Below, piece by piece: positions 27,134 to 36,197 of a stretch of 64,000 nt of DNA (positions are counted from its first letter, which is position 1; every line of letters begins with the position of its first letter). Source of the DNA: Bradyrhizobium sp. RP6 (GTDB lineage: Bacteria > Pseudomonadota > Alphaproteobacteria > Rhizobiales > Xanthobacteraceae). The position numbers were made by a program, and so were the translations under genes. Below the pieces are notes generated by a model. The model saw only the letters and a list, made by a program, of their open reading frames with translations. It was not told the origin of the DNA and searched no databases. Where the stretch lies: NCBI RefSeq assembly GCF_003837805.1, contig NZ_RQIT01000009.1, forward strand, positions 124,001 through 188,000, written 5' to 3'.

Positions 27134-29128
27134 ATGCTCGACCACGCCAAAGCCCGATCGCCCGCCCAGGCCGCCAACGCGCATGCGCTCGATCCTCTGA
27201 CGACTGAAGAGATCACGGCGGCCTGCACGCTGGTACGTGCGGCCGCAACCTCGCCGGAGAACTGCCGCTTCCCAACGGTACGGCTGGAAGAGCCGACCAA
27301 GCAGGAGCTGGCCGCGGGCGGAGCAGGGCGCCGTGCCTTCGTGCTGACACTTGACATCACCACCGGCGAGGCCATCGAGCACGTCGTCGATCTTGGCCGC
27401 GCCGAGATCGTCGATCGGAAGCTTCTCCCCAACCGCGACATGCCTTATGGGCAGCCGCCGGTGATGCTGGAAGAGTTCTTCAAGTGCGAGGCGGTGGTGA
27501 AGGCCGATCCCGGCTGGCGCGCTGCGATGCATCGGCGCGGGCTTACCGACAAGGACATAGAGCTGGTCCAGGTCGATCCGTTCTCCTCGGGCTTCTTCGA
27601 CATGGAATTCGAACGCGGCGCGCGCATCGTACGGGCCGTCAGCTTTTTCCGCGAGCATCTGCAGGACAACGGTTATGCGCACCCGATCGAGGGCGTCGTC
27701 GCCGTCGTCGATCTGATCGGCGGCAAGGTCATCGATCTCACGGATGCAGATCCGATCGTACCGATCCCGCGCAAGAAGCGAAATTACGGCGCTCACGAGG
27801 TTACCAACCCGCGCACCGACATCAAGCCGCTGCATATCGAGCAGCCGGAGGGCGCGAGCTTCAAGGTCGATGGCTGGAAGGTCGACTGGCAGAAATGGAG
27901 CTTTCGCGTCGGCTTTACGCCGCGCGAGGGTCTGGTGCTGCATCAACTCGCCTACCAGGATGGCGCGCGCAAACGCTCGCTGATCCACCGCGCCAGCGTC
28001 ACTGAGATGGTCGTGCCTTACGCCGATCCGACCGAAAACCATTTCTGGAAATCGGCGTTCGATGCCGGCGAATATGGCCTCGGCATGCTCGCGAACGCAC
28101 TCGAACTTGGTTGCGACTGCCTCGGCAACATCCATTATTTTGACGTGCCGGCGGCCGACAACAAGGGCGAGCCCTTCGTCATGCAGAACGCCATCTGCAT
28201 GCATGAAGAAGATTACGGAATCGCCTGGAAACACTATGAATTTCGCAACGGCCTGTTCGAGGTCCGCCGCTCGCGGCGCCTCGTGATCTCGTTCTTCGCG
28301 ACGGTCGGCAATTACGACTACGGCTTCTATTGGTATCTCTACCAGGACGGTACGATCCAGCTAGAGACCAAGCTCACCGGCATCATCCAGACCGCTGCCG
28401 TGCCCTCAGGCGAAACCTACAAATGGGGTGGCATGGTCGACGACAATCTGGGCGGGCCGACGCACCAGCACTTCTTCAATGTGCGCCTGCACATGGATCT
28501 CGATGGCGGTGGCAACACCGTCACCGAGCACGAGTTCGTGCCGCGGCCATGGGGGCACGACAATCCCCATGGCAACGCTTTCACCACCACGACGCGCGTG
28601 CTGTCACGCGAGCGCGACGCGGCGGCGATCGCCAATGGCGAGACCGGCCGGTTCTGGAAGATCAGCAATCCGAATGAATCCAATTCGGTCGGTAGCGCGC
28701 CGGCCTACAAGCTCGTGGTCAATCCAAGCCCGCTGATGCTGGCGCAGGAGGGGAGCTATGTGCGCAAGCGCGGCGGCTTTGCCACCAGGCATGTCTGGGT
28801 GACTGCGTTCGATGCCGCCGAGAAATACGCCAGCGGCGACTATCCCAACGTTCACGCCGGCGGCGACGGCCTGCCGCGCTACGTCGCGCAGAACCGCAAC
28901 ATCGAGAATGCCGACATCGTGGTCTGGCACTCCTTCGGCCATACCCATATCTGCAAACCTGAGGACTTTCCGATCATGCCGGTCGAATATGCTGGCTTCA
29001 TGCTCAAGCCGACCGGATTCTTCGCGGCCAATGCCGCCGGAGATATTCCACCGGACCGCAACAGCCGCAGCGTGCTGGCGGGCGAGAAGAGCGCCGCCGC
29101 AACCTGTTGTCATGCGGACCCGGGATAA
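27134..29128 (+). CDS. Copper-containing primary amine oxidase
   Basis: A 664-residue enzyme that oxidises primary amines to aldehydes, ammonia and peroxide. Tyr394 in VGNYDYGF is the precursor of the topaquinone cofactor. The copper ligands are His444 and His446 (THQHFF) and a later His in SFGHTHICKPED. N2/N3 domains precede the catalytic domain. There is no signal peptide, as in many cytoplasmic bacterial and fungal forms. It is co-transcribed with the serine hydrolase, and an AraC regulator lies divergent. The natural amine cannot be told from sequence. Confidence 0.94.
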   Translation: MLDHAKARSPAQAANAHALDPLTTEEITAACTLVRAAATSPENCRFPTVRLEEPTKQELAAGGAGRRAFVLTLDITTGEAIEHVVDLGRAEIVDRKLLPNRDMPYGQPPVMLEEFFKCEAVVKADPGWRAAMHRRGLTDKDIELVQVDPFSSGFFDMEFERGARIVRAVSFFREHLQDNGYAHPIEGVVAVVDLIGGKVIDLTDADPIVPIPRKKRNYGAHEVTNPRTDIKPLHIEQPEGASFKVDGWKVDWQKWSFRVGFTPREGLVLHQLAYQDGARKRSLIHRASVTEMVVPYADPTENHFWKSAFDAGEYGLGMLANALELGCDCLGNIHYFDVPAADNKGEPFVMQNAICMHEEDYGIAWKHYEFRNGLFEVRRSRRLVISFFATVGNYDYGFYWYLYQDGTIQLETKLTGIIQTAAVPSGETYKWGGMVDDNLGGPTHQHFFNVRLHMDLDGGGNTVTEHEFVPRPWGHDNPHGNAFTTTTRVLSRERDAAAIANGETGRFWKISNPNESNSVGSAPAYKLVVNPSPLMLAQEGSYVRKRGGFATRHVWVTAFDAAEKYASGDYPNVHAGGDGLPRYVAQNRNIENADIVVWHSFGHTHICKPEDFPIMPVEYAGFMLKPTGFFAANAAGDIPPDRNSRSVLAGEKSAAATCCHADPG

Positions 29129-29224
29129 CGTTCGGCGGGTTATGCCTTCGGCTTCGGCTCGCCGCGCTGATCGCGCGATGCAGCCATCGCATGAGTCGCA
29201 TTCCGAGCGGAGCGCCGAGTTCAG

Positions 29225-29241
29225 TCTAGAAATATTCCAAT
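29225..29241. promoter_or_regulatory. Weak iron-control-element-like dyad before the TonB receptor gene
   Basis: TCTAGAAATATTCCAAT approximates the Irr-bound ICE motif TTTAGAANNNTTCTAAA of rhizobia, keeping TAGAA, a 3-base spacer and TTC-A. It lies about 115 bases before the receptor start. The match is partial. Confidence 0.3.
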
Positions 29242-29357
29242 TCCAAATAAGCGACGTTGGGCGCATTGGTCGCAGAGTCTATTCCCCAGTCTCGATAAAT
29301 TCTAACACCGCATCGCTCGCACTCTGGACCGGCCTGCGTTAGGGCGGGACATCAAAA

Positions 29358-31694
29358 ATGATACCGGCGGGGCCGGCGGTGCGTGGGGTCTCAAGAGACG
29401 TGACTGACTTCCAACTCTCATCGCGTGACAACACGCGTCGTCTGCAGATTAAGTTGTTTTTCCTCGGGGCAGTCAGCACATTGTCCCTCGTCGTTCCCTT
29501 CGGTTCCGTGGAGGCGCAGACGCAAATTCCCGCAGTCACCGTGGAAGCGCCGGCGGAACGCGCCCGTCCGGCCGCGATTGCTTCGTCGCGAAGGGCGGCG
29601 GCAACTCGCACCGCACGCGCCAATCGTCGCACTCCCGCGCAGCAGGCCACCCCGACTCAGTCGGCATCGTCGAACGGCGCCACGGGCGAACGCGCCAATG
29701 GACCCGTGCGCGGTTTCGTCGCGACAAGGAGCGGCACCGCCACCAAGACCGATACGCCCTTGATCGAGACGCCACAGTCGGTATCCGTCATCACGACCGA
29801 TCAGATCAGGAACCAGGGCGCAGTCTCGATCGGCGAGGCCCTGCGCTACACCGCCGGCGTGAGCGGCGACGTCAATGGGGGCTCGGACACCCGCTTCGGC
29901 GGACTCCAGATCCGCGGCTTCGACATGACCATGCCGGGCCTCTACATCGACGGCTTGCGGATTCCCTCCAGCAACTACGTCCATTTCAACGGCCTCGATC
30001 CCTATGGCGCCGAGCGCATCGAGGTGCTCAAGGGACCGTCCTCCGCGATGTATGGCGGCAGCGGCACCGGCGGCATCCTCAACTACGTGACCAAGCTGCC
30101 GACCGCACAGCAGTTCGGCGAGGTCTCGATTTCCGGCGGCAGTTTCAACCGCTATCAGGGCCAGTTCGACATGGGCGGCCCCGCCAACAAGGAAGGCACC
30201 GTGCTGTGGCGTCTCACCGGCGTGGTTCGCGACGGCGAGACGCAGGTCGACTTCAGCAAGGATAATCGCGTCTTCATCGCGCCCGCCGTCACCTTCAAGC
30301 CGAACGAGGACACCACCATCACCTTGCTCGCCAACTACCAGCGCGATCGAGCAGGGTGGGGTCTCCAGTTCCTGCCGGCCTCGGGTACGGTGTGGCCGAA
30401 CAACGGCCGCACCATTCCGGTCTCGTTCTTCGCGGGCGTGCCGAGCTTCGATGCCTTCAACACCGAGATCGCGACCGCCGGCTACCAGCTGGCGCACAAC
30501 TTCACCGACAACCTCACATTCCGCCAGAACCTGCGCTACGCCTATCAGCACAACGAGGAGAAAGTGTTTTACGGCGGTGGCTATACTAACGAGGCCGCGG
30601 GACAGCTCGCACGTTATGGCAGCTACAGCAACTCCTACATCAACTCCTTCGCGGTGGACAATCAGCTCCAGGGCAAGTTCACCACGGGCTTCCTCAGCCA
30701 CACCACTCTGGTCGGGATCGACTACCGCAACACCACGTTCCGCGATACCGCGTATAGCGTCACGACGTCAGCCCCCGAGATCAACGTCTTCAATCCGGTC
30801 TACAGCTACGACTGGACCATCGGCGCCATGAGCGACAACACCGGGGTCAAGCAGTCGCAGGTCGGGCTTTACGCGCAGGATCAGATCAAGCTCGGCCGGC
30901 TCTCGTTCCAGCTTGGCGGCCGCCAGGATTTCGTGACGACGCAAGTCGATAACGGTCTCTCCAACACCTCGGTCGCGAAGGACGCGTCGGCCTTCACCGG
31001 CCGGGCCGCCGTGATGTACAATTTCGACAACGGCATCGCGCCCTATTTCAGCTATTCGGAATCCTTCCTGCCGTTGCTCGCGACCGGATTCGGCGGACGA
31101 ATGCTCAATCCCGAGACCGGCGTCCAGTACGAGGTCGGCGTCAAGTACCAGCCGATCGGCTGGAACGCGCTGTTCACCTTCGCCGCCTTCGACCTGACGC
31201 GCGACAACCTTGCGGTGTACGTGCCTGCAGCCACCTTTTACGAACAAATCGGACAGGTGAAATCACGCGGCATTGAGCTCGAAGGCACGATGTCGCTTGC
31301 CGACGGCTGGAACCTGCGCGCGGCCTATGCCTATGTCGACGCCATGGTCACGCAGGATCCCGTGAACGTCGGCAAGGCGCCGGTCACCGTGCCGCTCAAC
31401 CGCGCCTCGCTGTGGAGCGACTATACGCTCCAGAACGGCCCACTGGCGGGCTTGCAGTTCGGCGGCGGCATCCGCTACGTCGGCGCAACCTGGGGCGACG
31501 ACGCCAATACGTTCAAGGTGGGAGCCTCGACCGTGCTGGATGCGTTGCTCGCTTACACCAAGGACAATTGGCGCCTGTCGCTGAACGTCACCAATCTGGC
31601 CGACACGCGCTATGTCGCTGCGTGCTACAGCCTGTCGGGCTGCTTCTATGCGGAAGGGCGCAAGGCCATCGGCAAGCTGACCTACCGTTGGTGA
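29358..31694 (+). CDS. TonB-dependent siderophore receptor
   Basis: A 778-residue outer-membrane receptor. A signal sequence lies at about residues 28-53, with a longish N-terminal lead that may mean a later start. A TonB-box-like IPAVTVEAP follows, then an Ala/Arg/Thr-rich linker of about 60 residues. The plug begins TPLIETPQSVSVITTDQI and includes RIEVLKGPSSAMYGGSGTGGILNY. The barrel ends in Trp (LTYRW), as expected for outer-membrane assembly. The ligand is probably a ferric siderophore of the hydroxamate receptor class. The PepSY membrane protein next to it is a common partner. Confidence 0.93.
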   Translation: MIPAGPAVRGVSRDVTDFQLSSRDNTRRLQIKLFFLGAVSTLSLVVPFGSVEAQTQIPAVTVEAPAERARPAAIASSRRAAATRTARANRRTPAQQATPTQSASSNGATGERANGPVRGFVATRSGTATKTDTPLIETPQSVSVITTDQIRNQGAVSIGEALRYTAGVSGDVNGGSDTRFGGLQIRGFDMTMPGLYIDGLRIPSSNYVHFNGLDPYGAERIEVLKGPSSAMYGGSGTGGILNYVTKLPTAQQFGEVSISGGSFNRYQGQFDMGGPANKEGTVLWRLTGVVRDGETQVDFSKDNRVFIAPAVTFKPNEDTTITLLANYQRDRAGWGLQFLPASGTVWPNNGRTIPVSFFAGVPSFDAFNTEIATAGYQLAHNFTDNLTFRQNLRYAYQHNEEKVFYGGGYTNEAAGQLARYGSYSNSYINSFAVDNQLQGKFTTGFLSHTTLVGIDYRNTTFRDTAYSVTTSAPEINVFNPVYSYDWTIGAMSDNTGVKQSQVGLYAQDQIKLGRLSFQLGGRQDFVTTQVDNGLSNTSVAKDASAFTGRAAVMYNFDNGIAPYFSYSESFLPLLATGFGGRMLNPETGVQYEVGVKYQPIGWNALFTFAAFDLTRDNLAVYVPAATFYEQIGQVKSRGIELEGTMSLADGWNLRAAYAYVDAMVTQDPVNVGKAPVTVPLNRASLWSDYTLQNGPLAGLQFGGGIRYVGATWGDDANTFKVGASTVLDALLAYTKDNWRLSLNVTNLADTRYVAACYSLSGCFYAEGRKAIGKLTYRW

Positions 31695-31752
31695 ATTCGA
31701 ACGCGAGACGGTCCGGCTCCGAGGCCCGACCGCTGGATGAGAGTGGAAGGCG

Positions 31753-33045
31753 ATGAGAGCGGTATTCGGCAGGTTGCATCGTTGGGCGGGACTGCTCACG
31801 GCTGGGTTCCTGTTCTTCTCCGGCGTTACCGGCGCGATCATCTCGTGGGATCACGAGCTCGACGACGTCCTGAACAGCCATCTGTTCGACGTCAGCAGCA
31901 AGGGCCCGGCCATTCCATCGATCGAACTGGCCAAGATGATCGAACAGCGCGATCCCCGTGCACGCGTCGTTTACCTCTTCATGACACCGGAAGAGGACCA
32001 CTCGCTGTGGTTCTTCGTCATGCCGCGGATCGACCCCGCGACCGGCAAGCGTTACCCGCTCGACTATAACCAGGTCTTCCTCGATCCCAACACCGGTGCC
32101 GAGCTTGGCCGCCGCTATTGGGGCGCGGTCTGGCCTGTCACGCGTGAGAACTTCGTCTCGTTCCTCTACAAGCTGCACTACACGATGCACATCCCGGAGT
32201 TCTGGGGCAGCGACCGCTGGGGCATGCGCGTGCTCGGCGTGATCGCCATCATCTGGACCATCGATTGCTTCGTCGGTTTCTACCTGACGCTGCCCTCACG
32301 CCGGCGCGCCAAGGCGGCGCGGGCGCCTGAGGTCGCGCGACAGCTCGAGCGCGGCTTCTGGGCGCGCTGGGCGCCGGCCTGGACCATCAAGACCTCGGGC
32401 AGCGCCTACCGGATCAATTTCGACATCCATCGTGCCTTCAGCCTGTGGACCTGGGGCGTGCTCTTTGTCATCGCCTTCACTGCGTTTTCGCTGAATCTCT
32501 ATTTCGAGGTATTCTCGCCGCTGATGAAGATGGTGTCGAACTATACGCCGACGCCATATGAGCAACGGCCCTATCGCGATCTCGACAATCCCATCGAGCC
32601 CAAGGTCACCTTCGCCGATATCGCTGCGCGCGCGGCGGCGGACGGTAAGGCGCGCGGCTGGACGATCCCGGTCGGCTCGATCAATTACGGTCCGGCCCAT
32701 GGCGTCTATGCCGCCGCCTTCTTCCATCCCGGGGACGACCACGGCGCCGGCGGCGTCGGCCCGGCGCAGCTCTATTACGACAGCGAGGACGGCCGCCCCA
32801 TCGGCGAGCGGCTGCCCTGGGTCGGCACTGCCGCCGACATCTTCGTGCAGGCGCAGTTTCCGCTGCATTCGGGCCGTATCGTCGGGCTGTTCGGCCGTAT
32901 TCTGATCTCGGTCATGGGGCTGGTGGTGGCGGCGCTCTCGGTGACCGGCGTCGTGATCTGGTGGCGCAAGCGCCGCGCCCGTGTTCGCGTGCGCGAGACC
33001 GCTGCGATGCGCCTGACCCGGCAGCAACTCACGCCGGCAGAGTAG
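31753..33045 (+). CDS. PepSY-domain membrane protein (PiuB-like)
   Basis: A 430-residue inner-membrane protein with four main helices: residues 8-30, a pair within about 155-245, and 375-400. PepSY-type segments lie between them. His residues sit at helix ends (LHRWAGL, LHYTMH, DIHRAFSLW). Relatives occur with siderophore receptors and are thought to reduce or release iron in the periplasm. GGAAGG precedes the ATG. It sits 58 bases after the receptor gene and is likely co-transcribed with it. Confidence 0.88.
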   Translation: MRAVFGRLHRWAGLLTAGFLFFSGVTGAIISWDHELDDVLNSHLFDVSSKGPAIPSIELAKMIEQRDPRARVVYLFMTPEEDHSLWFFVMPRIDPATGKRYPLDYNQVFLDPNTGAELGRRYWGAVWPVTRENFVSFLYKLHYTMHIPEFWGSDRWGMRVLGVIAIIWTIDCFVGFYLTLPSRRRAKAARAPEVARQLERGFWARWAPAWTIKTSGSAYRINFDIHRAFSLWTWGVLFVIAFTAFSLNLYFEVFSPLMKMVSNYTPTPYEQRPYRDLDNPIEPKVTFADIAARAAADGKARGWTIPVGSINYGPAHGVYAAAFFHPGDDHGAGGVGPAQLYYDSEDGRPIGERLPWVGTAADIFVQAQFPLHSGRIVGLFGRILISVMGLVVAALSVTGVVIWWRKRRARVRVRETAAMRLTRQQLTPAE

Positions 33046-33133
33046 GACTTCCGCATTCCACCGAGGGATGAACCTTCCCGCCCGGCATCGGCACAAAGAT
33101 GGGAGATCGCTCTCCAGTCTTTCCGGAACTGCA

Positions 33134-33949
33134 ATGAGATTGCTCGCCTTGCTCTGCCTGCTCGTCCTGGCCACGCCTGCCCGTGCTGCCGCGCCGGAGC
33201 AGAACTATCTCGGTCTGCGCGATCGCTACATCGCAAAGTTCTCGAAAGCCAAGGAGAGCGACGAGATCTACAAGCAGCACGATGCGGCCCTGAAGGAGCT
33301 GGCCGGCGTGCTGCGCGGCCTGGTCGGTCCAGTCGCGATCAAGGGGCTCCCGGCCGAGGGCAGGTCGAACGTCGATACGTTGTTCAAGAGCGACATTGGC
33401 TTCGGCCATCTCGACGGGCTCGCTTTCGCGTCCGAAGACGGCAAGACGCGGGCCGTGGTGACGACCACGGCCTTGCTCAAGCACTGGCTGCGCGAGCACC
33501 GCGATGACGGCGTGCCGCAGGAGAGCGGCGCGGCGATCAAGGCGGACCGCTTTTACTACCATGCGATCGAGGACGCCGCCTTCGCCAAATATGCCGAGCT
33601 GCCGGTCACAAAACCCGCACCCGCCGGCGCGGCAGCCGCCGTGCTCGGCCTGCGCGGCAATGGCGATCTCAAGGGCCCGCCGGACGAGATCGACGTCGTC
33701 GCCATAAAGGACGACAAGGTCTATTTCATCGTCACATCTGACGCCGTGAAGACGGCCGAGATCCCGGCCTGCCAGAAGGTCTGGAAGCAGATGATGGCCA
33801 GGAAGACCCCGCAGGACGCCATGGCCCGTGAAGATCAGGCGATGGACGCCTACACGAAGTGCTTCGCCAAGGAAGCACCAAGCCAGAGCTGGTACACGGC
33901 CGCCGTCAAGAAGGCGCAGAGCCAGCTGGATCTGCTGCCATTGCGCTAG
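33134..33949 (+). CDS. Secreted protein of unknown function
   Basis: A 271-residue protein with a clear signal peptide (MRLLALLCLLVLATPARA, cleavage before APEQ). The mature part is soluble and rich in Ala, Lys and Asp, with Cys in ACQKVW and TKCFAKEA that could form a disulphide. I recognise no domain. I chose the ATG at 33134 because it gives the signal peptide; a longer frame starts 66 bases upstream. It lies 88 bases after the PepSY gene and could be the last gene of the iron operon, or independent. Confidence 0.7.
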   Translation: MRLLALLCLLVLATPARAAAPEQNYLGLRDRYIAKFSKAKESDEIYKQHDAALKELAGVLRGLVGPVAIKGLPAEGRSNVDTLFKSDIGFGHLDGLAFASEDGKTRAVVTTTALLKHWLREHRDDGVPQESGAAIKADRFYYHAIEDAAFAKYAELPVTKPAPAGAAAAVLGLRGNGDLKGPPDEIDVVAIKDDKVYFIVTSDAVKTAEIPACQKVWKQMMARKTPQDAMAREDQAMDAYTKCFAKEAPSQSWYTAAVKKAQSQLDLLPLR

Positions 33950-34215
33950 GCGCCGCAGCCCGAGCGTCTGGCGAATCCTCCGCCTGGACCTTCACAGGCA
34001 AGGCGGCCGGCTCAGCCGCTGTGGGCGAGCCGGGCTGGCCCGGAACAATAGCTCGATGCTGCGCATCGCCCCGAAATGACTGTTGAGGGCCTCACACCTC
34101 GCCTTTGAACTTTCCCGACCGCTCGCGTCACTACTAGTCATAGCCGTGGTGGGAACCGAGGCTCCCTCCAGTGCTCGGCTTTGCGCAGGACACGCCAGTA
34201 ACGGGAGAAATGGCC

Positions 34216-34779
34216 ATGGGACGCGCGCCGCAACCACTGCCGCAATACACGCCGCCGGGCCCGGTGGAACAGATGCCGAATATGGCGATGCAACCGCAGT
34301 GCTCGCCGCTTGCCAAGGTTCACAGCGCCGCCGTCTTTCCCTACGTGGCCAATGAAGTCGCAACGTCCCGCACTGAGGTCGGCCATCTCGGTGTGGACGT
34401 CAGTCTGGTCCCGCCGACCGGCATCTGCCAGTATCTCGTCATCTGGGATTTCGGCGTCGACTGGCGGCATCTCAAGAACATTGCCAAGCGCGATGCGCTG
34501 TTGGCAGCGCAGCTCGTCCGCTTCGAGACCGACAAGTCGTTGCAGTTTCAGATCATCGGATACAGCGACAGCGCCGGGGGCGAACGGAACAACGTCTTCC
34601 TGCGCACGGGCCGGGCCAGGAACGTCTTTCACCTGTTCGGCCCAAGCGCCCGCTCGCGCGTCTTCTCCGTCAAGCCCGCTTCACACTACGAGTATCTGAA
34701 GGACAACACGACCGTGATGAACAGGGCCGCCAATCGCGCCGTGGTCGTCGAAATCTTCGCCGGCGGCGGGACGATCTAG
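34216..34779 (+). CDS. OmpA-like domain protein without signal peptide
   Basis: A protein of about 187 residues. The N-terminal 30 residues are Pro/Met-rich (APQPLPQYTPPGPVEQMPNM). The C-terminal part (about 75-185) has the OmpA/MotB peptidoglycan-binding outline: QIIGYSDSAGGERNN, then RTGRARNVFHLFG, and NRAANRAVVVEI near the end. No signal peptide or lipobox is seen, so export would need another route. I prefer the ATG at 34216 because GGGAG lies eight bases upstream; an ATG at 34210 and a GTG at 34171 are alternatives. First gene of an accessory patch beside the T6SS. Confidence 0.7.
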   Translation: MGRAPQPLPQYTPPGPVEQMPNMAMQPQCSPLAKVHSAAVFPYVANEVATSRTEVGHLGVDVSLVPPTGICQYLVIWDFGVDWRHLKNIAKRDALLAAQLVRFETDKSLQFQIIGYSDSAGGERNNVFLRTGRARNVFHLFGPSARSRVFSVKPASHYEYLKDNTTVMNRAANRAVVVEIFAGGGTI

Positions 34780-34860
34780 CCACTTCCTACAGGACGGAGG
34801 CTCTCATTTTCGGGCCCGAGTTTCCCGTTGTCGGACCGGACGAGGACAGGAGAACTAGAC

Positions 34861-35889
34861 ATGGCCGCCTTTCAAGAGGTCTTCCGCCGCTCCGGCGTCG
34901 ATGAGCGCCGCAGCCCGCCGGGCATGGTTGTGCCGTTCGGAGGCTCCAACATCGTGGCGCTGATCGACCCCGGAAGAAAGCTCAAAGTCGATCCCAATCC
35001 CCATGCCCTCGGGATCAAGGAGATCGATGGCGCCGATACCCTTAGACGCATAGTGCAAGCCAGAGACACCTTCTCCGGACCCGATATCGATCCGCAGCTC
35101 AGGGCGGCGTCACTTCCTGCCACCTTCAACGGCGATGCACGGTTCTTCGAAATCAATGGCCGGATCAAGCCGATTGGCTTTCCCGGCCTGGAGGTGGTGG
35201 CTCGGTCGGCTGGCCGGAAGATCGAAGCCAGGCTCCATGTGGCCGTGCTGCCGGAAATCAAGATCAAGGTGGCGTTCCGCAACGTCATGGTTCCGGGGAT
35301 CGGCGGCGCTCCGGCGTTTCACGCCAAGAAGCCCTGCAACGAGCAAGATGAATTGCAGACGATGAACAGTATATGGAGGCCACAGGCCAACATCCGTTTC
35401 GAGCGAGTGCCAAGCGACTGGCTGGTCATCGACGACTCGCAGGCTGCCGTCAAACGGGAGCTCGCCAATGCCACTGGCATGAAGGATGCGAGCCTGGCAG
35501 CTTTTCCCGATGTGATCGAGGTCGAGAAACTGAAGAGCTTCTTCGTCCAACACAAAGTAAAGGGCGCCCATCTAACCATTTTCTGCGTCGATAAGCTTCG
35601 ATCCAATGGCTCGTTCCCCAATGGATCGTTTGCTCGATCGTTAGACCTTGCCTTCATCAGCTCACAACGCGGGCCCAACACGTCTGCCCATGAAGCCGGG
35701 CATTTTCTCGGCTACTACTCGAAGAGCGCGAGCAAACCTTGGGACAGCCAAGGCCACACGTTGGAGACCGATCCGAACACCAGAAAAGAAAACAGGGCGG
35801 AAGACATCAAGATGCTGATGCGCGCGGGAGGCGCCGGGTGGAAAATTCCGTTCAATCTCGTCAAGGAGTTCCGCGACTTCCCCGGCTAA
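34861..35889 (+). CDS. Metzincin-like zinc protease candidate (HEAGH)
   Basis: A 342-residue protein. The N-terminal half is beta-rich (GGSNIVALIDPGRKLKVD). The C-terminal half has the strand NSIWRPQANIRFERV and then HEAGHFLG with His277, Glu278, His281 and Gly284, the start of a HExxHxxGxxH site. The expected third ligand position is Ser287; His299 is a possible substitute. There is no signal peptide. AGGAG lies eight bases before the ATG. It is paralogous in layout to the product of 37381-38610. The protease role is inferred from the motif. Confidence 0.7.
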   Translation: MAAFQEVFRRSGVDERRSPPGMVVPFGGSNIVALIDPGRKLKVDPNPHALGIKEIDGADTLRRIVQARDTFSGPDIDPQLRAASLPATFNGDARFFEINGRIKPIGFPGLEVVARSAGRKIEARLHVAVLPEIKIKVAFRNVMVPGIGGAPAFHAKKPCNEQDELQTMNSIWRPQANIRFERVPSDWLVIDDSQAAVKRELANATGMKDASLAAFPDVIEVEKLKSFFVQHKVKGAHLTIFCVDKLRSNGSFPNGSFARSLDLAFISSQRGPNTSAHEAGHFLGYYSKSASKPWDSQGHTLETDPNTRKENRAEDIKMLMRAGGAGWKIPFNLVKEFRDFPG

Positions 35890-36192
35890 CACTCGGAAGA
35901 TCGCATGGAAGCTGCAGGGTCCTCTCGCGATTGCAGACGGTACCGAACGGCTTCGCTACGACATCGCGATGAAGCCAGCGCCGCGTACGCTCATTCCGCT
36001 CAAAACCACGGAGTGTCCTATGGCTTCGCCTTCACCTACCTCGACGGCGTCGATGGCACCTCCAAGTACCCGACGGGATATCTGAGGGCGACGATGAACC
36101 GCCAAAACGTCCGGAGCGACCCATTAATTGATAGGCGGATCTTTCAATCTGAGTTCTACCCGTTCGCAGTCGGTCTCTCCGTTGGGAGATAA
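35890..36192 (+). pseudogene. Frameshifted gene remnant
   Basis: Two adjoining frames look coding but do not join. From 35888, one frame reads KIAWKLQGPLAIADGTERL and then IAMKPAPRTLIPLK with no usable start codon before 35971. From about 36012, the next frame reads HGVSYGFAFTYLDGVDG and continues to a stop at 36192. One extra A in the AAAA run near 36001-36004 would join them. As a plain ORF only 35905-36192 (95 residues) is available, and its first third looks out of frame. I do not recognise the protein. Confidence 0.45.
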
Positions 36193-36197
36193 ACAAC

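Noticed and set aside
25733..28234. 833-codon minus-strand open frame across the amine oxidase and hydrolase genes
   Set aside because: It is antisense to two well-supported genes, and its product is a low-complexity His/Arg/Asp-rich string without domains, typical of high-GC shadow frames.
34861..35889. DUF4157-type eCIS-linked metallopeptidase
   Set aside because: That family has a HExxH motif followed by a Gln pair; here the motif continues as FLGYYS, and no eCIS genes are nearby.
35990..36015. Programmed -1 frameshift at the AAAA run
   Set aside because: The run lacks the X XXY YYZ slippery pattern and the upstream frame has no proper start, so decay or an indel is more likely.
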